Part shown: piece after piece, positions 56,304-64,000 of the stretch
Position numbering within the stretch: the stretch's first letter is position 1
Layout: each line of letters opens with the position of its first letter
Source: Limnomonas spitsbergensis
Lineage: Eukaryota; Chlorophyta; Chlorophyceae; Chlamydomonadales
Length of the DNA stretch: 64,000 nucleotides
Assembly: GCA_037349105.1 (NCBI GenBank)
Contig: JAYJMM010000111.1
Location: 2,766,001 to 2,830,000, forward strand
Reading direction: 5' to 3'
Notes under the pieces: generated by a model
Databases searched by the model: none
Told to the model about the DNA's origin: nothing
The model's input: the letters and a program-made list of their open reading frames with translations, nothing else
Translations under genes and position numbers: made by a program

Positions 56304-57187
56304 CAGAACAGGTTACAGATAGCAGGGTGATTCAACTTCGGTATGTTACTTGAGTAAGAAGAGAAGAATGCCTGGAGTTAGCCAGGCATCTTCTAAGTAC
56401 CACAAACAGACGAAATCCGAAACCAAAAAGCGGTACAAGCCACCCATACGTGCGGTGCACCCATAGGTCGTGACAGCTGTCACGAGGCAGCAGTGAACGT
56501 GAAGTTTCACTGCGCACAGAAGACACTCCCCCCCCAGTCCGAAATTCAGAAGGCGGAGCAATTATTAATAGAGGACTGTAAAAAGACCCTCTTAATCCTT
56601 GAGGTGGGCACAGCCATGCGAGATTACGGCTGATGTTTTGACATATCATGCACGTCAAAATGCCTCTGTGCCCTCCACTCTAGCACCTCAAGGATTCTTA
56701 CACGGATAAGCCGTGAGTGGACCAATTACAGGATGAAAACCCTCGTGGGGAAACCTTGTAAGGTCTTGAGACAATCTACGATGATCCACTGCGATGATCC
56801 TCTCTGTCATGGCTCCAAGACCCCATGCTCCACGACGCGTCCTTTATTGGCAAGCCTACCTACCCTGACACTCCCCATTTTCCTCCGCATTATGCGCCCG
56901 TAACTATCACCTCAGAACTACGCATTATGCGTCCCAAACCTCAATCTGCACATCCGCATACCAACCCCCAAATCTCCTTTTCACACCTCGCTTTATGCGC
57001 CCCGGACACTCCCCATTGCCCCTGCACTCAACTCTCTGATACACTAGACCTGCCAGCGTTAACGCCCCGACTCGGTCTCCTCATTTCCCTTCTGTTGCGC
57101 AGATTTCTCACACCAATTCCTCCCAAGTCCCCGAACTCCCCTCTAATCCCGCTGACTAACCCAACTCACAGATTCGTCTACCACCCA
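56304..57187. other. Hairpin-rich segment next to the LTR
   Basis: Contains an 8-bp stem at 56368-56389, a 16-bp palindrome at 56469-56484, an inverted repeat at 56491-56512 and a multi-stem structure at 56594-56696 (see findings). From 56820 onward it is C-rich with no recognised coding sequence. Confidence 0.7.
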
Positions 57188-58843
57188 CTATCGCAGCATG
57201 CGCCCCATGACTTCCCTTGAAGCAAAGATCAGAATCCACACCCTAGCTCCAGCCCCACTTCCTTCCCCAGACCCTCCAGACACCGTTTTAATGGCCACCC
57301 TCCCCTGCAACTGTAGTTGCCAGAGCCACTCAAATCTCGCTGGAGAGCACCTCAGGAAATTAACTGCCACCAAACAGCAGACCACGTGTGGGACTGCGTG
57401 TACAGCGACGGCGAGCACAATGTCCGCTAGTGCTGCCGCAGGGTGGACAATGATGACGTGGAGGCCGTGATGCTTCCTCATGAATCGATACGAGGCGGGC
57501 TGCATAGGATCCAAATGATAATCCGCCCTGCCCGCTGGGTCGTTGCAGTTGGTGATGACACTTGGCCATCGGTCCCGGGCTGGCCGATTACTCGGAGGTC
57601 TCGGTGGAACGGTTGCCGTGGCGGGTGCCGCTGACTGAGAGGATTCACCGCCCGGATAGGACGCGTGATCCTCTGGCGGCCTTACCATCACCCGCGGAGG
57701 TGATGGCGGTTCGCGAGCCTGCGCAACGTTGAGTTGCCGGCTGGTCCGGCCCGAGGGCGGAACTGCTGCAAGTGCTCGTGGTTCTGATGGCGGCCACGGC
57801 CGTAGGGCCGGCCGCGGCGCAGGGCTCAGCCAAGGTGCAGCTGGCGGCCGTGGCGCTGGCAGCGGTGGCAATGGGCTGACCTTCTGCGGCTTGAGCGACA
57901 CCCTTTTGGCTCTGGGCTTCCCCTCGGTCATGGCCTGCTCCCTTAGCGTCAGTAGGGCTGGGGTGCCAGCACCAAGTGCCTTGCACTGCTCGCAGACCCA
58001 ACTGCCCTTCGGAACCCTGCTCAAAGGTGGATTCATGCAGTAAGTAGGGCAACCTCGGTTACATGAATCACAAAGGACAAGCAGCCTGTCAGCATCCGGC
58101 AGCAGGCACACCTCACACGGCGTATCCAAAGAAGGGCGCAGGTATTGCAAAGACGGCCCTCTCGGTACGCGCTTAAGTCCCCCCCCAGGCATGCGCTTGT
58201 GCAACTGTTGATTGACAGTCCGCTCAAAATGCGATGATCGCCTTAAGATCCTGCGGCGTTCAGTGGCCGTACTCTGGTCTAGACTATCTGGGTCAGGGTG
58301 CTGCCAGTACTGCATGACAGCAGAGTCCAGCCAGACATCTAGATGGTTCAAGGGGTCAGGGCAGTTACACAACTCTTCGTCCTCAGCTGCCAGGGCCTGG
58401 GCTGACTGAAAAATCAGGGAGGATCCTGCACAGATCCTGTCATGCAATTCCTGATGCTCCTGATTGCTCTCCCCCCCCAGCTCAGGACCAGGCATGGCTT
58501 CAACCGAAGTCGTGAAAGAAAAGGGCCCGCGGTCACAAGTGAGACGGATGGCAAGACCACTTGCTATCAAGTGACTCACCGAGTTCGCGTCAAATGCACT
58601 GCCAGTCAGGTTGTGTCTGGCGGCAAAAGAAATACATGGCGCAGCAGTGCAATTATCCATGTAACCCATGCAGCGTTCTCTCTCCAAAATAGTGAGGTCA
58701 GATAGGCCGCGGTCACTGTCAATTACCAGTCCCTGACCAGCAGGGCCGAGCGCTCCAGGTGCGCTGTAAGCCCATGAGTGCTCAGCAGCAAAGTCGTCCT
58801 TCAAGGAAACACTGCCACCCACTTGGAGTAGCACTCGATCGCT
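57188..58843 (-). CDS. PHD-finger protein, element-encoded, with methyltransferase-like N-terminal motif
   Basis: The frame opens after a TAG at 58844-58846 and runs 551 codons to a stop. There is no ATG near the opening; the first ATGs are about 58 codons in, so the true start or an upstream exon is uncertain. Counting from the GTG at 58834, residues 50-92 (LERERCMGYMDNCTAAP, then LTGSAFDANSVSHLI) resemble the MGF...T and GNAxDxNxxxxL segments at the C-terminal end of cytosine methyltransferase-like domains found in some algal retroelement polyproteins; this is an inference from memory. Residues 240-284 form a PHD finger: C240, C243, C255, C258, C266, C281, C284, with WVCEQC at the end. The usual histidine is missing (RGCPTYC where GYHxxC is normal). 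A Pro/Ala-rich linker follows. The C-terminal 100 residues look low in constraint and may be frameshifted. Confidence 0.65.
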   Translation of the reverse strand, partial: SDRVLLQVGGSVSLKDDFAAEHSWAYSAPGALGPAGQGLVIDSDRGLSDLTILERERCMGYMDNCTAAPCISFAARHNLTGSAFDANSVSHLIASGLAIRLTCDRGPFSFTTSVEAMPGPELGGESNQEHQELHDRICAGSSLIFQSAQALAAEDEELCNCPDPLNHLDVWLDSAVMQYWQHPDPDSLDQSTATERRRILRRSSHFERTVNQQLHKRMPGGGLKRVPRGPSLQYLRPSLDTPCEVCLLPDADRLLVLCDSCNRGCPTYCMNPPLSRVPKGSWVCEQCKALGAGTPALLTLREQAMTEGKPRAKRVSLKPQKVSPLPPLPAPRPPAAPWLSPAPRPALRPWPPSEPRALAAVPPSGRTSRQLNVAQAREPPSPPRVMVRPPEDHASYPGGESSQSAAPATATVPPRPPSNRPARDRWPSVITNCNDPAGRADYHLDPMQPASYRFMRKHHGLHVIIVHPAAALADIVLAVAVHAVPHVVCCLVAVNFLRCSPARFEWLWQLQLQGRVAIKTVSGGSGEGSGAGARVWILIFASREVMGRMLR

Positions 58844-59165
58844 CTACGCGAGATCTGCGGGGAAGGGATGAACCGGGGACATATCTTGAGTCAAGACTCA
58901 TAAGATTATTTAAACATGAGCCATGTGGACACAGCCTGGTCATGGACATGGTGAGGTTTTGGAGCTCCACTCCATCTAAGCAACCTGCCAAAGGCCGCCC
59001 AGACCAACTGCTGGCGGTTGGGACACTATTTCCTGAAAGCGTGGTCCAAAAACATGTCGGGTTAAAAGCGCTCAGAGCGCTAGTCAGGCTGTGGGACTGT
59101 TGAAGGAGAACATGTCAGACATAGCAGCGCACGACACGGAGTGGGACGGGGGTCTACAACACGGA
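58844..59165. other. Spacer upstream of the PHD frame
   Basis: No stops-free coding extension in the PHD frame and no clear acceptor. Nothing else is recognised. Confidence 0.5.
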
Positions 59166-60360
59166 ACATCTATAACCCTTGAGATCTGCAAGTCAAGATC
59201 AGCATCACAGCAGATCTGAAGGCAAGATCTGTATCACTACAGATCTAATATCAGGAGCTGCAAGTCAAGTCCCTCAGGTCAAGATCTGCATCGTTGCAGA
59301 TCTGCAAGTCACGATCTGCAAGCCAGAATATAATTTAAAGGCAATGTCAAGATCTGCACCACAACAAATATGCAGTTTACTGGCGAAGTCAAGATCTACA
59401 ATACAGCAGATCGGCAATGCATGATGTGCAAGTCAGGATCTGAATCACTGCAAATCTACTTATCTGGATCTGCAAGTCATAACATGCGGGTCAAGATCTG
59501 CATCATTAACGATCTGCAAGGCAAGATCTGTATCACAACAGATCTACTATCAGGAGCTGCAAATCAAGTCCCTCAGGACAAGATCTGCATCGTTGCAGAT
59601 CTGTAAGTCAAGACCTGCAAGTCAGAATTTAATTTACTGGCAATGTCAAGATCTGCACCAAAACATATTTGCAGTTTACCGGCGAAGTCAAGATCTGCAA
59701 CACAGCAGATCGGCAATTCAGCAGATCAGCAATGCATGATCTGCAAGTTAGGATCTGAATCACTGCAAATCTACTTATCTGGATCTGCAAGTCATAACAT
59801 GCGGGTCAAGATCTTCATAATTAACGATCTGCAAGGCAAGATCTGTATCACAACAGGTCTACTATCAGGAGCTGCAAGTCAAGTCCTGCAGGTCAAGATC
59901 TGCATCGTTGCAGATCTGTAAGTCAAGACCTGCAAGTCAGAATTTAATTTACTGGCAATGTCAAGATCTGCACCACAACAGATTTGCAGTTTACCGGCGA
60001 AGTCAAGATCTGCAACACAGCAGATCGGCAATTCAGCAGATCAGCAATGCATGATCTGCAAGTCAGGATCTGAATCACTGCAAATCTACTTATCTGGATC
60101 TGCAAGTCATAACATGCGGGTCAAGATCTGCATCATTAAAGATCTGCAAGTCAGAAAATCCAGCACAAGCAAACAGCAAGACTGCGATATACAGCACTCG
60201 AGATCCACATCACTCGAGATCTGCAGATCAAGATCTGTACTGAAGATCTACATCGCTCAAGATCTGTAGGTCCAGATCTGCAACACTGGGCATCTGTAAT
60301 GCCAGATCTGCACCATGCAATCAGGACATGCAAGTCAGGTCCGGAAGCGCTCAAGGCATG
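59166..60360. repeat. agatctgca-rich tandem repeat (300-315-bp unit, about 3 copies)
   Basis: tcaagatctgcaccacaaca begins units near 59347, 59647 and 59962. Each unit is itself built from dense agatctgcaa/gtcaagatctg motifs, giving an unusual concentration of AGATCT hexamers. It sits between the two element frames. The open frames across it are repeat shadows. Confidence 0.85.
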
Positions 60361-61215
60361 CGTGTGAAGATACGAACAATTAAATCACGGGAGACTCGGA
60401 ACTCTTGGTGAGCATGCGAGCAGAACTCAGGTGGCTAGTGGCTACGCCAATACCGATCATGGTGAACGACCAATAGTCAGCGCCACACGCCGTTGCGCCG
60501 GCGCTGATGACCTTGTCTCCTCAGTTGACCGTGACGACCATGATGGCACCAGCCCCCGTAGCTGCCACGTCCGTTGTGCAAGATCCCGAACCAGCAGTAG
60601 GTCCGCTGATCAGTTGGCTCTGTGCATGGGAGCAACACATTTTTTTTTTTCATTTTTTTTCTTCCAGAATAAAATGCAAGTAGACAAGAAATCAGGACAG
60701 ACCTACTGTCCCCCCCCAACCTGAGCCAAGCACATCGTTGGAGAGGGTTGCAAGCAATAAGGGCAAGACGGATTTCCTGGAATAAAATAAAAGCTACACT
60801 CCGTATCGCATGTGCAAACAGTCAGGCACATGCTGACAGGTGTGTATAGCGGTGGGACTGGCGCGTGACTAGGCGCATGCTGACAGGTGTACCAGAAATA
60901 TGATATGACAGATCACCGAGCAAGCACCGACACGTGTGAACTGTGAACAACAAGGTTGCACCACAAGTGTTAAGTGGCAGGTGATCTAGATGGTTGCACT
61001 GCAAGACAGGTGTGTGCTCCCGCATAGGATGGGTAGAAGAGCAAAATATCGGGGAGATCTTTTCAATAACTAGGTGTGACATGCGGAACCCACCACTGAA
61101 GTCCTTTTCAATGGATTGATCATGAGCCACGCTTGGGGCAGGGAACCTGGAGAACCCACATACCTCAAGCTGGCAGTGAACTTGCTTAAACCATAGAAAG
61201 CATCGGCTTTCCACA
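60361..61215. other. Element interior without a recognised gene
   Basis: Contains a T-rich tract (60640-60664), and the motif catgctgacaggtgt twice (about 60830 and 60877). A minus-strand open frame of 163 codons (60822-61313) overlaps the end of the coiled-coil frame but has no recognisable features. Confidence 0.5.
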
Positions 61216-63276
61216 TTACCGGAGGTGCGGCTTGCGTCGATCACCCGCGGCCAGGACGGCTCGTCCCGCATGGGGAAGGGGAGACCATGCCTTGAAGGGG
61301 GCAGAAGGCACACATCTGTGACGCTGGTTGCTCTGGTCTTTCTTGCTCAGACTGCCCTGTCCATCATGTTGGTCGAGGGCACCCTGGCTCTGGGCAAGAA
61401 AAGGGACAAGCTCATGGTCGTGGTCAGTCAGCATGGCCAGGGCAGAGCATGGGATTATCTGGCCACGCTCACTTGCGGCCTGGCCTGTGTCAGCCCACAT
61501 CTGCCGAATCTCCCATTCCCCAATCACGTGTGTGGTGAACAGCACGAAGCGGGGTGCATCATGCTCAACCTGATCTGCCGACTCACATGGTCGGTGATGG
61601 TCCTCGCTGCGGGGCCCGGGCGCTAGAGCCATATCGTGCGGCACTAGACCATGACCCTCAAAGAGGGGGTTTTGCCATTCAAACCACGGCTCACCTGTCT
61701 GAGAACTTGTGGGGGTCCCCCCCACAGTTGTGATCGACACCTCACCTTCGGTGCGCAAGCCACACAACCTTGTGGCTAGATCTGAGGTGACCCCACGGGA
61801 CCCCCGTAATTCCCTGAACAGCTCATTCCTTACCGGGTTCTCATCGGCGGGGACTCCAGTATATGTTTTGGGGATTTGCATGCTTCCACCCGGGTCATAC
61901 TGATGGGAACCTCGGTAAGGGGTCTGACTCACGTCAGTGGTGTTGTCCATGCCCCCCCCAAGCAATCCCTTCACCTTTTGTGCCAGAAAAGACCAGCCAT
62001 CAGAAGACTCGTTGTCGGGGATGAAGGCAGAGCAACGTGCCGTACCAGCTCCGGATCCAATCTCTTGACCCTCTCCTGAGACCCGGCATGCACCCACCTG
62101 AAGTTGCACACCGTATACTGGTGTTGGTGGCGCGGTGTCCTGCGGGAAGCCTTCCCACCCCTGGTGATGATGATCACATGGAGGGTCCTCCCCTGACTGA
62201 GCGCTACCAAAACCCAGGTATTGCTGTGCATGCTGTACTGGCTGTTCCTGCAGCTCCACTACTGGTGGTGGCGTGTGTCCCTGATGCATACGTCCTAGCA
62301 TGTCTCGCAGCAGGTCCCTCATCTCACCAATTGTGACGACGTCGTTGGCCTCAGAGGCAACGGGAACGACGGCTAAGCGGTGGTCCATGTTCAGCTGCTT
62401 ACCCTGATGACAAGAGGGGTCATGCCGCCCTGTTTCCTTGCCAGAAACAACCCCACCTGGAGGTCCCCATGATTGCATAGCCTCACCTGACACCACGCTC
62501 ACGAACGAGGGGGTGGGGGTACACTCAGGAGCAACCATGTCAGCCGACGGGCGTGACACCGTGGGTGATGCATGCTTCACCTCATACTTGAAGCCTTTGG
62601 GTACATGGTCAGCGACGGCTGAGTTGATCCGGTAAGCTACGTTACCGGACTGATGAAATCCAGCCATCATCAGGGACTCCTGCAAGGTCATTGCTGGGAG
62701 GGAAGTCTGATCCCCACCGGGCAAGGGTGCAACATGGACCGGTGCAGGTACAGGTGACGAGCGTGCGCTGCAGCAATCGTCTTGTGCATCAAGGTATGCA
62801 GGGTTATCGACTAGCTGGTCAAACCGCTGCAGGCCCTCGTAATGAGTCCGGGTCACCTTCAAAGGGGTCAGTGCCAGCCTCTCATCCGCACTACGAATCA
62901 TGTGAGCCTGCACTTCTCTTTCAGCGCGCTGCACTTCTTTTTCATCCGCAGCTTCCTGCTCGGCCTGAGCCTGCTTGGCCTGTTCCTGCGCCTCAGCCGC
63001 ACGCCGCAATGCATCAAGGCGACATATTTCGCGCTGACGCTGCTGGACTTGTTCGGCATGGAGTACTTCCGCGGCAGCGAGTTTCCTTGCCTGAGCCTTT
63101 GACCTCATGTGAGCTTGGTTAGCTAGCACAGCCTGATCCTGGGCTAGCAACTGCCGAATGCGTTGCTCGGCCTCAGTGAGAGGCTTAGCCCCTGTAAAGG
63201 AGGTTCCCTCCCCTGGGTAGAATGGGAATTCATCCAGGGGTTGAACACGAAATTGGTATCTGTTCGCTGTTATCGC
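61216..63276 (-). CDS. Element-encoded coiled-coil protein, possibly gag-like (unrecognised)
   Basis: The frame opens after a TGA at 63277-63279 and runs 686 codons. The first ATG is at 63108, but the codons before it read as plausible protein (RYQFRVQPLDEFPFYPGEG, then LTEAEQRIRQLLAQ), so an upstream exon or non-ATG start is possible. From about residue 35 to 140 there is a long Ala/Gln/Glu/Arg coiled coil (AAEAQEQAKQAQAEQEAADEK). Then come a short conserved-looking block (THYEGLQRFDQLVDNPAYLD), a segment LQESLMMAGFHQSGNVAYRI, and a low-complexity Gly/Pro/Gln remainder. No zinc knuckle, protease or polymerase motif is visible. Position next to copy B and the coiled coil suggest a structural (gag-like) role by analogy only. 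Confidence 0.5.
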   Translation of the reverse strand, partial: AITANRYQFRVQPLDEFPFYPGEGTSFTGAKPLTEAEQRIRQLLAQDQAVLANQAHMRSKAQARKLAAAEVLHAEQVQQRQREICRLDALRRAAEAQEQAKQAQAEQEAADEKEVQRAEREVQAHMIRSADERLALTPLKVTRTHYEGLQRFDQLVDNPAYLDAQDDCCSARSSPVPAPVHVAPLPGGDQTSLPAMTLQESLMMAGFHQSGNVAYRINSAVADHVPKGFKYEVKHASPTVSRPSADMVAPECTPTPSFVSVVSGEAMQSWGPPGGVVSGKETGRHDPSCHQGKQLNMDHRLAVVPVASEANDVVTIGEMRDLLRDMLGRMHQGHTPPPVVELQEQPVQHAQQYLGFGSAQSGEDPPCDHHHQGWEGFPQDTAPPTPVYGVQLQVGACRVSGEGQEIGSGAGTARCSAFIPDNESSDGWSFLAQKVKGLLGGGMDNTTDVSQTPYRGSHQYDPGGSMQIPKTYTGVPADENPVRNELFRELRGSRGVTSDLATRLCGLRTEGEVSITTVGGTPTSSQTGEPWFEWQNPLFEGHGLVPHDMALAPGPRSEDHHRPCESADQVEHDAPRFVLFTTHVIGEWEIRQMWADTGQAASERGQIIPCSALAMLTDHDHELVPFLAQSQGALDQHDGQGSLSKKDQSNQRHRCVPSAPFKAWSPLPHAGRAVLAAGDRRKPHLR

Positions 63277-63379
63277 TCACTTTTCGGCAACAGAACACGA
63301 TCAGGAACCTTACTTCCGGTTTTTACTCGCCAGCAGATTCGAAGTGATGCGAACCTGGATTCTTCTCTTCTTATTGGAG

Positions 63380-64000
63380 TGCTAAGTGCCCTTTATAGGG
63401 GTTAACTAGCGTGTGCAGGAGCGATAAACTGCTGGCAGACAGTTTATCCTCGACTAATCCTCGGGTTACTGCACTAACCTTTGATGATTCCTCTCTTACT
63501 GTTGACAAAAGTAGCGAAGTGAACTCGTTCCTGCTGGGGCTAGTTGTACTGAAGCCGACTGTTGACAGTAGGAAATGGTGTGGAACGGACTTGAGAGTCG
63601 ATCCAGCCGAAGTGATGAGGAAGGTGGAGCCGAAGAGGCGACTCTCTGATGAGGAGGATCGACTGCTGGCGCAGTAAATCGACTTGGTAGCCAGGAAAGG
63701 CTTGGGTAGCAGCTCACAGTGTCGAATTATAACCTAGAGATAGAACTGTTGAAGCTCACAGTGTAGGGTATAATCGAGATATAGAGCTGAGATGGATGAA
63801 GTAGAGAAGCTGATGCTAGAGATCACGAATAAGTGTAGTGGTTAACTAGAGATATTCGATCAGTGTAACGATCAGGGCCTATTACTGAATGATGTGGTCT
63901 TGGAGAAATAGGATCAGTGTAGTGTAAACTAGAGATCTCCTATTAGTGCAGTGTCCTGGCCTTGATAAGAGGCCGAAATATCACAGTTGGACGTTAATCC
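63380..64000. repeat. Long terminal direct repeat, copy B (cut by the window edge)
   Basis: Same sequence as 55683-56303. It is preceded by gattcttctcttcttattgg; copy A is preceded by cccctcttgg. For a minus-oriented element this is the 5' repeat. Confidence 0.88.

Larger units (their letters stand above)
55683..64000 (-). mobile_element. LTR-bounded element, apparently non-autonomous, with two minus-strand frames
   Basis: Direct repeats of at least 621 bp bound a 7.1-kb interior. Both long interior frames, a coiled-coil protein (61216-63276) and a PHD-finger protein (57188-58843), read on the minus strand, so the element is taken as minus-oriented. No reverse transcriptase, RNase H, integrase or protease motif is recognisable in either. 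No primer-binding site can be assigned with confidence. The apparently identical repeats imply a recent insertion or conversion. It may be a non-autonomous derivative of a larger algal retroelement, but a segmental duplication flanking ordinary genes is not excluded. The right end lies outside the window. Confidence 0.6.

Noticed and set aside
56628..56665. Hammerhead ribozyme (ctgatg followed by a stem)
   Set aside because: The ctgatg is followed by T rather than A, and there is no GAAA after the stem, so the catalytic core is absent.
57360..57569. Zinc-ribbon-like frame HCPPCGSTSGHCARRRC in another frame of the PHD gene
   Set aside because: It is short and would need a frameshift; without another copy of the element the frameshift cannot be argued.
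63300..63372. Primer-binding site next to copy B
   Set aside because: Expected just inside the repeat, but no TGG-initial match to a tRNA 3' end can be recognised at the junction; a weak tggcgag lies too far in.

Overview
This window looks like nuclear DNA of a plant-lineage unicell, most likely a green alga. A repeat-rich prasinophyte genome such as that of Cymbomonas would fit; this is an inference, not a database result. The grounds are plant-type telomere motifs (TTTAGGG/CCCTAAA) scattered through introns, GT-AG introns with polypyrimidine acceptors, small lysine-rich eukaryotic proteins, and an LTR-bounded element carrying a PHD-finger reading frame. No bacterial-style operon is visible.

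About 40 of the 64 kb is tandem repeat. Positions 1-11540 are a 19-bp minisatellite. 11849-13768 is a 101-bp array with a 606-bp higher-order period. 16484-32423 is a 36-bp array of roughly 440 units. 46250-54415 is an unrelated 36-bp array of roughly 225 units. The very long open frames over the two 36-bp arrays arise because 36 is a multiple of 3 and the unit has no stop; they are not genes.

Two host genes can be rebuilt exon by exon, with every splice phase agreeing. Gene 1 (+ strand, 14141-39817, nine exons, 276 codons plus stop, N-terminus incomplete) encodes a lysine-rich protein with a DDYF...WL / FND...WN...YY region that I link, from memory, to plant SCI1-type nuclear proteins. Its second intron is 17.1 kb and holds the first 36-bp array. 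Gene 2 (- strand, 54925 down to 43749, four exons, 129 aa, complete) encodes a UPF0390/DUF2462-type small basic protein. Its second intron is 9.8 kb and holds the second 36-bp array. The genes converge, and the 3.9 kb between their stop codons is filled largely with decayed copies of gene 1's last exon and downstream sequence.

The most striking feature is that introns are filled with tandem copies of the neighbouring exon ends, with the splice site included. Exon 1's donor gave a 22-bp array, exon 2's acceptor end is copied about five times, exon 6's donor end seven times, exon 9's acceptor end about four times, and exon 4 has a relic copy. Gene 2 shows the same pattern. A 211-bp Tourist-like MITE sits three bases into intron 2 of gene 1 and preserves the GTAAG donor.

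From 55683 to the right edge lies an LTR-bounded element with direct repeats that appear identical over 621 bp. Its interior has two long minus-strand frames (a coiled-coil protein and a PHD-finger protein) and no visible reverse transcriptase or integrase.
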